A stretch of DNA of 49,055 nucleotides. Source: Mycobacterium colombiense (GTDB lineage: Bacteria > Actinomycetota > Actinomycetes > Mycobacteriales > Mycobacteriaceae). The notes under the pieces were generated by a model that saw nothing but the letters and a program-made list of their open reading frames with translations, had not been told where the DNA came from and searched no databases. Numbering within the stretch: position 1 is the stretch's first letter; every line of letters begins with the position of its first letter. A program made the position numbers and the translations under genes. The DNA lies in the NCBI RefSeq assembly GCF_003284935.1, contig NZ_QMEV01000041.1, positions 1 to 49,055 of the forward strand. The letters run 5' to 3'. Below, piece by piece: positions 33,674-42,499 of this stretch.

Positions 33674-34257
33674 CAGCGTCCGAGATCCTGGAGGAAGCCG
33701 GCGACCAACTCGGGGTCACCGCCGGCGGCCAGATGCTCGATCGGCGTGCGGTTGTCAAAGTCGGGCTGCGCGGTGTGCATGAACGCATCCAGGACCGCGG
33801 GGGTGGCGTCGCGTGGTATCGCAGGCACGATTACGTCCAAGCCCGGAAGCAGCTCCTTCCCGAGGAACTGCCAGCGGGGGATGCGTCGGCTTCCCTGAAG
33901 ATCGAAGGCCCATAGCGCTTTTCCGGTGATCCGCCGTGACACGCGCGACCGATCGACACCCAAGATCGCGGCGGCTTCTTTGATGCTGACCGATCCAGAA
34001 AGCGCGCCGGTGAGTTGCCGCAACGCAACACGGGCGCGGGCTTGGCGCTCATCGTCGGCCGACCATGTCTCGATGACTGCCTCGGCGCTGGGTTCGGCGT
34101 GGGTGCGAAGAAAGTCCACCTCCGTCTTCGACAGCGTGGTTGCTCCCGGGATCGCCGCAAACGCGGAATCTAGCTCGTTGAGAACCTCCTCCACCGAGAG
34201 GTCAATCCGGTGCTTGGCCAATAGGGCTCCCAACGCGGGCGCCGCCGAACCGTTCAT
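33670..34257 (-). CDS. Xre/MbcA/ParS-type antitoxin
   Basis: The 195-residue product has a helical N-terminus, a helix-turn-helix (VSIKEAAAILGVDRSRVSRRI) and a C-terminal ParS/MbcA toxin-binding segment (TPIEHLAAGGDPELVAGFL). This is the partner architecture of RES toxins. A TAGTAT -10 box ends seven bases before the ATG at 34257, so the message may be leaderless; a GTG at 34263 is the alternative start. It should neutralise the RES toxin and repress its own operon, and with it cas12m. Confidence 0.88.
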   Translation of the reverse strand: MNGSAAPALGALLAKHRIDLSVEEVLNELDSAFAAIPGATTLSKTEVDFLRTHAEPSAEAVIETWSADDERQARARVALRQLTGALSGSVSIKEAAAILGVDRSRVSRRITGKALWAFDLQGSRRIPRWQFLGKELLPGLDVIVPAIPRDATPAVLDAFMHTAQPDFDNRTPIEHLAAGGDPELVAGFLQDLGRW

Positions 34258-34263
34258 ACGCAC

Positions 34264-34314
34264 ATACTAGCACGCATGTGCTGCTCTGTGCGGACCACGC
34301 GTGGGCCGCACAGA
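34264..34314 (-). promoter_or_regulatory. Promoter and 30-bp operator of the antitoxin-toxin-cas12m operon
   Basis: A TAGTAT box lies at 34264-34269 (minus strand). Upstream, 34285-34314 is a 30-bp near-perfect palindrome: outer arms TCTGTGCGG and CCGCACAGA, inner CCACGCGTGG, with only one mismatched pair. It covers the expected -35 area and is a strong candidate operator for the antitoxin. It also lies 40 bases from the divergent metallopeptidase gene. Confidence 0.65.
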
Positions 34315-34353
34315 ACGGGGGGCGCGCGGATCTTGCGACGATAAGGTTGCCTC

Positions 34354-35832
34354 GTGAATAGCCGACTGCGCGGTGCGGTCGCTGCGGCGACGGCGGTCAG
34401 CGTCGTCGCGATGATCGCCGTTGCCGCCGCGGGGTGCACCACCGTCATCAAAGGACACGGCGCCTCGATGCTCTACGACCCTTTCCACGTCGGGGGCCTG
34501 CTGGCGGTCGACGGCCCAAGCGGACCTCGCAGCGACGCACCCCAACCCACCGGCACAGTGGAAAACACCGATCATGGTGACGACGACACTTTGGTGCTGT
34601 TGTCGGTCAACGACATTCAAAGTTTCTGGCGCTCCAACTACAGCAAATTTTTCAGAGGCGAATTCAAGCCCGTCGACGAACTCGTCTCCTACGACTCCGA
34701 GGATCCGGCTAGCCCTGCCGTATGCCATCACCGAACCTACAAACTGATCAACGCGTTGTTCTCGCCGCGCTGCAACCTGATCGCCTGGGACCGCGGGGTG
34801 CTAATCCCCACCGGCAAAACATATTTCGGATCGATGCCGGTCACAGGCATCTTCGCTCACGAGTATGGTCACGCCATTCAGGACATGGCCAACATCGCCC
34901 CCCGCGGCACCTCGACGATCGTGCTAGAACAGCAGGCGGACTGCTTTGGCGGTGTCTACATGCGCTGGGTTGCCGAAGGCAAGTCGACGCGCTTCACCCT
35001 CAGTACCGGTGACGGGCTCGACCATGTACTGGCCGGCCTGATCACCCTGCGTGATCCGATCCTTACCCCCGACGATCGGGAGCTGATCGAAGAAGGCCAC
35101 GGCACCGCGCTCGACCGTGTCAGTGCTTTCCAGATGGGTTTTGTCTCAGGCGCCTCGGCGTGCGCCGCGATCGACGACAACGAGGTCAAGCAGCGTCGCG
35201 GGGATTTGCCGATCGCGTTGACCTACGACCAATCCGGTCGCTTAGAGACCGGGGAAGTGCCGATCACCGAGCAAACCCTGTCGTCGCTGATGGACACCCT
35301 CGGGGCGATCTTCGCCCTGAAAAGCCCCCCGCAGCTGTCCTATACCGCCGCCGGCTGCGCTGACGCCCAAGCCAGCCCGCCCGCCTCATACTGCCCGGCC
35401 ACCAACACCATCGCTGTCGATCTCGCCCAGCTCCAAAAGATGGGTGCGCCCGGTAATGAGCAGTCCGGTCATGTGCTTGTCCAGGGTGATGACACCGCGA
35501 TGTCGGTGGTGATGTCGCGGTATGTCCTTGCGGTGCAACACGAACGCGGCCTCAAGCTCGATTCACCGGTAAGCGCATTGCGGACCGCCTGCCTTACCGG
35601 CCTGGCGCACCGCAAAATGGCTGGCCCGGTGTCGGTGCCGTCGGGCAATGCGCTGACCCTGACTGCCGGGGACCTCGACAAAGCTGTTGCCGGACTGTTG
35701 ACCAACCACCTGGTGGCCAGCGACGTCAACGGGCAGACCGTGCCGGCGGGGTTTACCCGGATCACCGCATTTCGCTCCGGGGTCGTCAACAGCAACGACG
35801 ACCTGTGCTACCAACGTTTCACCGACGCCTGA
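34354..35832 (+). CDS. Secreted zinc metallopeptidase lipoprotein
   Basis: The 492-residue protein has a lipoprotein signal with lipobox AAGC (Cys28). A zinc site follows: HEYGH at 169-173, with a third ligand likely in LEQQAD (Glu192). The pattern is that of neutral zinc metallopeptidases of the YpfJ type in actinobacteria. The rest is a helical extracellular domain with several Cys. The GTG start has AAGG upstream. The substrate is unknown. It is divergent from the antitoxin-toxin-cas12m operon. Confidence 0.85.
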   Translation: MNSRLRGAVAAATAVSVVAMIAVAAAGCTTVIKGHGASMLYDPFHVGGLLAVDGPSGPRSDAPQPTGTVENTDHGDDDTLVLLSVNDIQSFWRSNYSKFFRGEFKPVDELVSYDSEDPASPAVCHHRTYKLINALFSPRCNLIAWDRGVLIPTGKTYFGSMPVTGIFAHEYGHAIQDMANIAPRGTSTIVLEQQADCFGGVYMRWVAEGKSTRFTLSTGDGLDHVLAGLITLRDPILTPDDRELIEEGHGTALDRVSAFQMGFVSGASACAAIDDNEVKQRRGDLPIALTYDQSGRLETGEVPITEQTLSSLMDTLGAIFALKSPPQLSYTAAGCADAQASPPASYCPATNTIAVDLAQLQKMGAPGNEQSGHVLVQGDDTAMSVVMSRYVLAVQHERGLKLDSPVSALRTACLTGLAHRKMAGPVSVPSGNALTLTAGDLDKAVAGLLTNHLVASDVNGQTVPAGFTRITAFRSGVVNSNDDLCYQRFTDA

Positions 35833-35972
35833 ACAGAGCCGCACGCAGGTGCTGGATCAGTGCGGGCGCGGTAAGCGAGCAGCAACACGGTGCGACGACA
35901 GCCGCTCGCCGGCGAGGCATTGGATCCGCAATCCCACTGAGGATTTCACCGTATTGAGGCAGGGTTAGAGCA

Positions 35973-36992
35973 ATGAGCACCGATTGGGGGCCCGGGCAGG
36001 GCGATGAGCCGACGATGAACCTCCCGCAGCGCCCGCCAGCGCCGCCACCGACGCCGGGGGGAGGATCCTTCCCGCAACCCGGCCCGGCCTGGCAGTCGCC
36101 TCAAGCCCCACCACACTGGCAGGGGCCACCGGGTGGGCCGCCGTATCCCTACCCCGTGGGCGGTCCGGGCATGCCGCCCATCGGATACCCGCCGCCGCGG
36201 CGGCGCCGGCGTTGGCCCTGGTGGGTTGCCGGTGCGATCACCGCCGTGATCACGGTAGTGGTGATCACGCTGGTGGTGGTGGGCGGCAACGATTCGACGA
36301 CGACGTCGAACTCGGCGGCGCCGTCATCGACGCGGGCACCTGCCTCGAGCTCGAGTAGGCCGGCGCCGCCGACACCGTCACCGAGCGCTTCGCCGGCGGC
36401 GCCGGCGCTAGACATCGCAGCGCTGCCGAGCCTGCTGGCATCTGCCGACCAGGTCGGCAATGTACTCCACGACGTGCAGATGCGACCGCGTGAGGTGGCG
36501 ACGTCGCTTGCCTCAGACGTGTCGATAGACCCGGCCAAGTGCGCCAGCGCCGTGGCCCCGGCGTTGGCAAGCACCTACACCGGGTCGGGGTATACCGGCG
36601 TGGCGGTCCAAGGACTGATGGAGGCCAGTCCGGGACGCCACAAGGTGATTCAGGCGGTGGCGGCGTTCTCCGATGAGGCTGCCGCGCAACAGTTTTACAC
36701 CCAACAGCTCTCGGCGTGGCGAGGGTGCCGACTGACCGGCGTCACCGTTTCCTTCACCAACGGCCAACCCGATGACCACGCCACGATCACGATCATCAGC
36801 GAGACCGACGGCATCGCCAGCACGGTGTTGCTGCCCGCCGGGGCGAGCGAACACCAAGGCAGTGAGTGCGAGCGCGCGATGGGTGTGCGGCGCAACGTCG
36901 TGGTGGATGTGCGCGCGTGCGGGCAAAACACCATCACCACGGGCGCATCACTTGCTCGCGTGATCAATGACAACATCACCCGCCACTCATAA
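35973..36992 (+). CDS. Membrane-anchored PknH-like sensor-domain protein
   Basis: The 339-residue product has a Pro/Gly-rich cytosolic N-terminus (to about 70), a basic stretch and a transmembrane helix (WWVAGAITAVITVVVITLVVV). A Ser/Pro linker and a domain like the extracellular C-terminus of PknH follow (about 150-335), with CASAVAPAL, WRGCRLTG, SECERAMG and VRACG cysteines. It lacks a kinase, so it is a stand-alone ligand-binding or decoy version. The ATG follows AGGGTTAGAGCA. Confidence 0.82.
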   Translation: MSTDWGPGQGDEPTMNLPQRPPAPPPTPGGGSFPQPGPAWQSPQAPPHWQGPPGGPPYPYPVGGPGMPPIGYPPPRRRRRWPWWVAGAITAVITVVVITLVVVGGNDSTTTSNSAAPSSTRAPASSSSRPAPPTPSPSASPAAPALDIAALPSLLASADQVGNVLHDVQMRPREVATSLASDVSIDPAKCASAVAPALASTYTGSGYTGVAVQGLMEASPGRHKVIQAVAAFSDEAAAQQFYTQQLSAWRGCRLTGVTVSFTNGQPDDHATITIISETDGIASTVLLPAGASEHQGSECERAMGVRRNVVVDVRACGQNTITTGASLARVINDNITRHS

Positions 36993-37141
36993 CCGGCCAG
37001 CAATGCCCCCCTGCGGCGGTGGGAGTTTCACGGGGAAGTCAGCGCATGCTACGAAACCTTCTGCAGCACAGCGGCAGTGGGAATGATGACACGGGTGATG
37101 GCTCGGGGTGCAGACCCGCAGGGCACGATGAAGGTTTGGGG

Positions 37142-38365
37142 ATGAGTGCGCGGGAGTTTCGCGACGATGATGCGGGCTATCAAGCCTGGCTGACTGACCA
37201 CCCGGATGGCTTCGTGATCAACATTGCGCGCAGCCACACTGCCACCGGCGCCCGTGTGCACCGTGCCAGGTGCCGAACGATCAACGGGACGAACCCACGC
37301 GCCGGCAGCTGGACCGGACCGTACGTGAAGGTCTGTGCGCAGCATTCGGCCGAACTCGAGCGGTGGGCGATCAAAGAGGTGGGGGAGCCGCTTGCGGTGT
37401 GCGCGATCTGCCACTCGGGCCCGCGAAACCTGGAATCCACCACGACGGGGCGGAGCCGGCGAACAGGCCCACGCCGTGAGTATGAGGGTCGCAGCGTGGT
37501 CCACGGGCCATTGCCGGGGCGTGCGGTCGTCGAGGCCTGGGCAGATGCCTACATCCAGTCTGGGGACCGGCGTGTCCGCCAGAAGAACCTAAGCAGCGAG
37601 ATTCAGGCTCGCTGCAGGCAGCTCAAACCCTCGGATGGCCAGGTGCTGCACGCCACGTTTTTCGGAGCAAAGCCCGACGGTGCTGACGTGGAAAACCTGT
37701 TGCTCTACAACATTGGCTCGTTTGCGATCGCTGGGTGTAACGGGATTCGCTTCGAGCACGGTGCTGTCGTGCCAGCCCCTCCGGATGGTGGCGAGTATCC
37801 GTTCTGCTACCGCTATGCGCTGGCACCGCGGTCGGCCTCCTTCACCGACTGGCGGCAGGGCCGACTGCTGGCGTCGTTCGACTGGACGGACCTAGGCGCG
37901 TTCTCTGGCGAGAAGAAGCTGGAACAAGTGTGGCTAGCGCTCGCGCGCGGGCCGGTGAAGGTATTCGAGCCAGAATGCACGCCCCATACACCTTTTGGTG
38001 TCAGAGTCCGGGTCCGGCCGCCGCGCGGGGGTCGACCACCGGTGTGGGGTGCTGGTTTGGTAAAAGGCATTTTCGATGGCGTCATCTCGGTGTTCGCCAC
38101 CCATGCAGACGCGACCGTGCTTGCTGAAGTTGTGGCGCGGCTTGCGACAAAGCTGGCGGCCGATGCCGCCGAAATCGAGGCGCACCTGCTTGATCAACGC
38201 CGCGGCGTGCTCGGCGCTGTGCCGCGGCTTGTCAAGCCTTTCGGTGCCGGGGGTGTCCAGTGGAGCCCTGGAGACGATTGGTGTGTGGCCGGTGAGCTGC
38301 TGGCCGTTGAACCCATCGGCTCGCGGTGGGAAATCAGCGGAGAACTCGTCGAGCTCTCCCGCTGA
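37142..38365 (+). CDS. Conserved hypothetical protein
   Basis: The ATG at 37142 after GAAGG gives a protein of about 407 residues. Its first 100 residues belong to a recurrent actinobacterial type with a DDAGYQAWLTDHPDGFVINI segment and HRARCRTING. A Cys pair (CAICHSG) follows, then a long C-terminal domain. I recall the N-terminal type from many hypothetical proteins of unknown role. The frame upstream to 37019 has no such similarity. Confidence 0.7.
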   Translation: MSAREFRDDDAGYQAWLTDHPDGFVINIARSHTATGARVHRARCRTINGTNPRAGSWTGPYVKVCAQHSAELERWAIKEVGEPLAVCAICHSGPRNLESTTTGRSRRTGPRREYEGRSVVHGPLPGRAVVEAWADAYIQSGDRRVRQKNLSSEIQARCRQLKPSDGQVLHATFFGAKPDGADVENLLLYNIGSFAIAGCNGIRFEHGAVVPAPPDGGEYPFCYRYALAPRSASFTDWRQGRLLASFDWTDLGAFSGEKKLEQVWLALARGPVKVFEPECTPHTPFGVRVRVRPPRGGRPPVWGAGLVKGIFDGVISVFATHADATVLAEVVARLATKLAADAAEIEAHLLDQRRGVLGAVPRLVKPFGAGGVQWSPGDDWCVAGELLAVEPIGSRWEISGELVELSR

Positions 38366-38490
38366 CACCGCGCGGATGGCAGCCCGCCAGGAGGGACAAT
38401 GGATCCCGGTGGGACGATCTGATCCCATCTGCAATCGCACGAAACTTCGCGGCGCTTCGGGACGGAGAATTCCCGTCCTCCCGAGGAGGT

Positions 38491-38883
38491 TTAGAAGGCA
38501 AGGGCGTAGCAGAACAAGAGCAGCAGTAGCAGCGGGATCAGGGACACCAGGGTCAGCACGGCGACCACCTGGAGAAATGGGTGCGGGCGTACGGCCACGG
38601 CGCTCGCGGCCAGGCCAGTCGCGACGACGATCAACCCGGTCGAAGTGAGGACCCCGATTCGTGCGGAATGCACGATCGTCGCGGAATTGTCGGGGAAATA
38701 GCCCTCTTCGAGTTTGACCCCGAACACCGGGCTGCTCAACTCGTTGAACAACAGCAGGATCACCAGCGCCAGCACCACCATCGCCAGCAGCGCTAGGCAC
38801 GCCCCTAACAGGTTGCGGTTAGGCGGCTTTGGCGCCGGGCCGCAGTGGATTCGTGCCGGCTGGCCCATGTCGTCCAAGCGCAT
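38491..38883 (-). CDS. Small three-helix membrane protein
   Basis: The 130-residue product has three hydrophobic helices: LLGACLALLAMVVLALVILLLF, IGVLTSTGLIVVATGLAASAVAV and VVAVLTLVSLIPLLLLLLFCYAL. It begins two bases after the stop of the DUF4333 gene and is surely cotranscribed with it. Function unknown. Confidence 0.75.
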   Translation of the reverse strand: MRLDDMGQPARIHCGPAPKPPNRNLLGACLALLAMVVLALVILLLFNELSSPVFGVKLEEGYFPDNSATIVHSARIGVLTSTGLIVVATGLAASAVAVRPHPFLQVVAVLTLVSLIPLLLLLLFCYALAF

Positions 38884-38885
38884 GG

Positions 38886-39464
38886 TCAGATTTTTGTTCC
38901 CTTCGGGGCGCTGACCTCGTAGCCACCCGCGTCGTCGGTGAAGGTGACCGTGAACTGGTGTTTGATGTGGTCAATGGTGGCCTGGCAGGTGAAGGTGGCT
39001 CCCTTGAGAACGGTGGGGTTGTGGCCGTCGTTGCAGGTGACGTCGCTGACGTTCTTGGCGGCGTAACCGTTCGGATCGGACAAGACGTGCGTGACGCCGG
39101 CTGCGACAGCGCGGACGTCGAGTTGTTTGGTGACGAGAAAACCGGGTGCTACGAGCCCCGCGAAGAGCACCGCCGCGGTGATCGCGGTGAGCGCGCCGCC
39201 CAGGTAGAGCGGAAGGTGTTTGCCGCGCAGGCCAACTCGGGGACCACGGGCCGTGAAGGCGGTTGGTGCCCAGGGGTTCGCGCCTGGTGGTAGGTGAGGA
39301 TGCGGGTAGGGGAAGGGTCCGGCCTGGGGCGTCATCGGGAAGGCTTGTGGGCGGGGCAGTGGCTGGATAGGCGGTTCGTAGAAGCCCTGGGGAGCGACCG
39401 GCGGCATGCCCGGCGCGTACGGGTGGCGCGGTGGCGCCAGGGGCGGCTGCTGTGCGTGTTGCAT
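38886..39464 (-). CDS. Proline-rich DUF4333 membrane protein
   Basis: The ATG at 39464 follows GAAAGG at good spacing and gives a 192-residue protein. It has a Pro-rich N-terminus, a transmembrane helix (LYLGGALTAITAAVLFAGLVAP) and a DUF4333 domain with CNDGHNPTVLKGATFTCQA. It is a clear paralogue of the outer domain encoded at 29865 but lacks the repeated Thr motif. Upstream residues in the longer frame are rejected. Confidence 0.82.
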   Translation of the reverse strand: MQHAQQPPLAPPRHPYAPGMPPVAPQGFYEPPIQPLPRPQAFPMTPQAGPFPYPHPHLPPGANPWAPTAFTARGPRVGLRGKHLPLYLGGALTAITAAVLFAGLVAPGFLVTKQLDVRAVAAGVTHVLSDPNGYAAKNVSDVTCNDGHNPTVLKGATFTCQATIDHIKHQFTVTFTDDAGGYEVSAPKGTKI

Positions 39465-39825
39465 CGGCGACCTTTCTCTGTGCGTGGCCGAGGGAAGCAA
39501 TGGCATCGTGCCCGAACAGTAACCCAAGCAGTCCCCATAGCGCAATGGTTTTGAAACCACAGCACGCTTGTGAGGCCGTCCCACTTGCGCGTCATGGGCC
39601 CGGTGAAGCAACCGCGTCAGCAGCTCACTATAGGGTGTCTACCTGGATTAATGTGGTGAGTCGCCCATCGGTACGCACGACGCGAGAATCGCAGAACGCC
39701 GCAAGCCCTCGACAGCGGCGCTGTGCTTTCCAGCCCATCTTTACGATTCGGATGAGGTAACATTTAGCCGAGCGCTTTGTTTAACAGCAGAGCGTCAGTG
39801 CTTCAACCGGGAAAGGGAGCGACGA
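39465..39825. other. Divergent intergenic region between DUF4333 and FHA-XRE genes
   Basis: These 361 bases hold no convincing gene. A palindrome TGGTTT-TG-AAACCA lies at 39546-39559, about 80 bases upstream of the DUF4333 start. AT-richer segments nearer the FHA gene (TAACATTTAG, TTTGTTTAAC) may include its promoter. The FHA-XRE protein may regulate itself or its neighbour here. Confidence 0.4.
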
Positions 39826-40929
39826 TTGATTGCCAGCCCAGTGACGACGCCCGCGCTAATTGTGCGGGTCGGTCGCGCGACGCACACTCTTCACGCCGCC
39901 GCGGGCGCCGTATTCATCGGCAGAGATCCTGAGGCGGCGGTCGACATCGATGATGAGCGGGTCTCACGGCGCCATGTTGTCCTCGAACCCCACCCCGATG
40001 GTTGGTACGCCGTCGATGTCAGCACCAACGGAATGTTCGTCGACGGAGAACGCCGCACCCCGGTACCCATTACCGCTACCACGACCCTGCACCTCGGGGC
40101 CCCAGATGGGGTGGCCGTGACCCTTACCACCGACGTGACTCAGGATGAGTCGACCCAGGCACTGGGGTCAGCTCAGACCGAGCACCCGTCGCGAGCCGAG
40201 AAAATCGCCGCGGCGGGGCGTCTGCGCGCTGGCCAAGCGGTCCGTGCGCGTCGTGAGCAGTTGGGGATCTCCCAGCGGGGCCTGGACAACGACGGGATCT
40301 ATAACCAGTCCGCTCTCATCAATTTCGAGCTGGGTCGCAGCTGGCCGCATCCCAGCACGCTGGCAAAACTGGAAAAGAAATTGGACTTGCCCGCCGGGTA
40401 CATCGAGGCGCAGCGACGCGAGGGCGAGCTAGCAGCAGCGGCCGTCCCTGAGGCTGGTAGCGACGAGGCGACCGAGGTGTTGACCGACTCCATTCACGCG
40501 CCGACTATTTCGCGCACGGTCGAGCTCGCTCTGCAAGCCGTCAGCGTGACCATCGCGGACTTGCCTGAACCGAACGCCCCGGACTTCACCGCCAAAGCCA
40601 CTGCGATCCTGGCTGATCTGCGCAGGCTCGAGGGCCTGGCGTTGACTGCTGCGCGCCAGCCCACTGGGGGCGCTGCGGCCATGAAGGCATTGAGCCGTGT
40701 GCGGCGCACCTACAACGATGTGATGATGCGCGCCGCCGCCTCCACGTCGGCGACGTTGGGGCAGCGGCTTTACGGGGCCCGCCACCGGGCGGAGCTGAGC
40801 CTGGAAGAGGCGGCCATCGGCTCCGGGCTGCCCGCCTCAGCCCTTGAAGACGCCGAAGCCGAACGCCCCGTAACGCCCGATGTCGCCGACGCAATCGAGC
40901 TCCTGATCGCCGACCTGATAGACAAATAA
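39826..40929 (+). CDS. FHA-domain protein fused to XRE-type HTH
   Basis: The 367-residue product starts with TTG, six bases after AAAGGGAG. Residues 10-100 form a forkhead-associated domain: FIGRDPEAAVDIDDERVSRRH, then GWYAVDVSTNGMFVDG. A Cro/C1-type HTH follows (QAVRARREQLGISQRGLDN with NFELGRSWPHPSTLAKLEKKL). The C-terminal half is helical and may hold a second XRE-like unit (LYGARHRAELSLEEAAIGSGL). FHA domains bind phospho-threonine, so DNA binding here may depend on the kinases encoded at 27025 or 42500. Confidence 0.85.
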   Translation: MIASPVTTPALIVRVGRATHTLHAAAGAVFIGRDPEAAVDIDDERVSRRHVVLEPHPDGWYAVDVSTNGMFVDGERRTPVPITATTTLHLGAPDGVAVTLTTDVTQDESTQALGSAQTEHPSRAEKIAAAGRLRAGQAVRARREQLGISQRGLDNDGIYNQSALINFELGRSWPHPSTLAKLEKKLDLPAGYIEAQRREGELAAAAVPEAGSDEATEVLTDSIHAPTISRTVELALQAVSVTIADLPEPNAPDFTAKATAILADLRRLEGLALTAARQPTGGAAAMKALSRVRRTYNDVMMRAAASTSATLGQRLYGARHRAELSLEEAAIGSGLPASALEDAEAERPVTPDVADAIELLIADLIDK

Positions 40930-40986
40930 CCGATCACGATGTGAGCGAACGATGCTGTCGGGGCGCTGCGCGCGTCTTGGCTGTCG

Positions 40987-41598
40987 TCAGAAGACGTGAC
41001 TGTGGGGAGTCGCGATCACGAAGCCATGGGTTTGTGGACCGCTGTTGTCGGCACCGATGGCCTTCGGCGCGTTGAGCCTGCACACCAGATCCACCGATCG
41101 CGGCACCCCGCAGACCAGCGATTGGGTGTTCGAGAACGCCCAGAACACGATTTTGTGCCCCGCTGGCAGCAGGACCGGCGCCTGGCCCGTGGTGTCGCCG
41201 AAGAATCGTTCGTGCGGGGTGGGCAGAAACCGCGCCGGCCCGTTGGCCTGGGCGTAGACCGTGGGCAGTGTCACCACCCGGGTCCCCGCCGACGCCCCGG
41301 GCAGATCACCCGCGCACGTCACGTCATGCATCACCTTGACCACGGTCTTTTTGCACAGCAGGCCACTAGGGGTGGTGAACAGCAGAACAGGTAGTGCCGT
41401 GAGGTCGCGGGTCTGTTTGGGCAGTGGCCCGCCGTCGTCGATCAGTGCATCAATGTCATCGGGCGCTGCGGTCGCATGCAGGGGCAGACCGACCAACGCC
41501 GGCCAGGCAAGTGCCAGCGCGATCAATATGAGCGATCGTTTCGCAGCAATATCCTTGAGCCGGGCTCTCGGCGCGTGAAAGATGTTGGCGTTCTTCAT
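40987..41598 (-). CDS. Secreted protein with signal peptide
   Basis: The 203-residue product has a basic N-terminus, a hydrophobic core (LILIALALAWPALVGLPL) and an ATAAP cleavage region near 45. The mature part contains four Cys (LLCKK, VTCAG, LVCGV, LVCRL). It starts four bases after the SseB-like gene stop and is probably its operon partner. Family not recognised; mycobacterial exported proteins of this type are common. Confidence 0.75.
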   Translation of the reverse strand: MKNANIFHAPRARLKDIAAKRSLILIALALAWPALVGLPLHATAAPDDIDALIDDGGPLPKQTRDLTALPVLLFTTPSGLLCKKTVVKVMHDVTCAGDLPGASAGTRVVTLPTVYAQANGPARFLPTPHERFFGDTTGQAPVLLPAGHKIVFWAFSNTQSLVCGVPRSVDLVCRLNAPKAIGADNSGPQTHGFVIATPHSHVF

Positions 41599-41601
41599 TT
41601 T

Positions 41602-42396
41602 TCAATGGGTGATTTCGGCCAGCGAGACCCACAGGTATGGGCCGGCCGGGTTGATGACGATCCCGCTGTGGCCTTGCGCGCGAGCCATGTTCACCACTTG
41701 TTCGACCGTGAGGGGCCCGGCCGCATCAGCGGGGCTCCAAGCTAGAACTTCTGGGCCGCTGGTGAAGCCGAAGATGCTGGAGCTGCCGTCGGGATGTGTG
41801 GTGTTGCGAACGGCGATCTGCGCGTCGCCTTGGGAATCGTCGGCGGCGATCGCCAACGGTCCGTTCTGGCGCACCACGTCGACGACGGTGTGCCTGTCGA
41901 TCTTGCCGGCAGCGTGATCGGCCAGCGCCCGTTTGAGCGGCTCGTTATTCGGATTGCGCAAGGCGAAATCGATTTCGGCGGCCGACAATGCACAGGTGGG
42001 GCCGGCGGGGTCGATATAGAGCCAGTCGTTGCCTTGGCTTTGGGCCAGCTCCAGGGCCCCGGTAGCCGACTGCACCAATGACTGCGTGCGCGTACCCGGC
42101 GGGTGCAGGCGGGCGATCTCCTCATGACGGGTATAAGCGAACAGCGCCGACCCTTTGCCATGGGGGCCTGTGCCGCCGCGGATTTGGAGGCGAGACCCGG
42201 CCGCGAACGGTGTTTGGCCGGTAAATGCATCGGATCCGGTGATGTCGAAAAGCACCTCACCGAACATGCACAAACGGAGTACCTCGAGCGCCCCGCGCTG
42301 GTTGGGTTGTGCGGCGAAGGCGGCGACGGCTTGTCGCAGCGCCACATTGTCGACCAGGGTGGCGCGGTTTCCGTTGTCCTCGGTTGGCATTGCCAT
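41602..42396 (-). CDS. SseB-family protein
   Basis: The ATG at 42396 gives a protein of about 264 residues with two SseB-like units. The first includes LRLCMFGEVLFDITGSD; the second ends TVEQVVNMARAQGHSGIVINPAGP, and a related WLYIDPAGP lies between them. SseB-type domains occur in secretion-linked and regulatory proteins; the precise role is unknown. Residues upstream in the longer frame overlap the kinase 3' end and look non-coding. Confidence 0.72.
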   Translation of the reverse strand: MAMPTEDNGNRATLVDNVALRQAVAAFAAQPNQRGALEVLRLCMFGEVLFDITGSDAFTGQTPFAAGSRLQIRGGTGPHGKGSALFAYTRHEEIARLHPPGTRTQSLVQSATGALELAQSQGNDWLYIDPAGPTCALSAAEIDFALRNPNNEPLKRALADHAAGKIDRHTVVDVVRQNGPLAIAADDSQGDAQIAVRNTTHPDGSSSIFGFTSGPEVLAWSPADAAGPLTVEQVVNMARAQGHSGIVINPAGPYLWVSLAEITH

Positions 42397-42499
42397 ACGG
42401 ATTCCCCTGACTGCACAGATAGCGTGATTCAACGATGGCCTGGTTCTTAACGCGCGTGCGCTGCAGCCTGAACGCGGCGCGCGGTGTCTCGTTGGCGGT

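Noticed and set aside
34344..34352. 9-base match between the possible second spacer and the metallopeptidase upstream region
   Set aside because: AGGCAACCT matches the middle of the spacer, not the seed end expected for Cas12, and such a short match can be chance.
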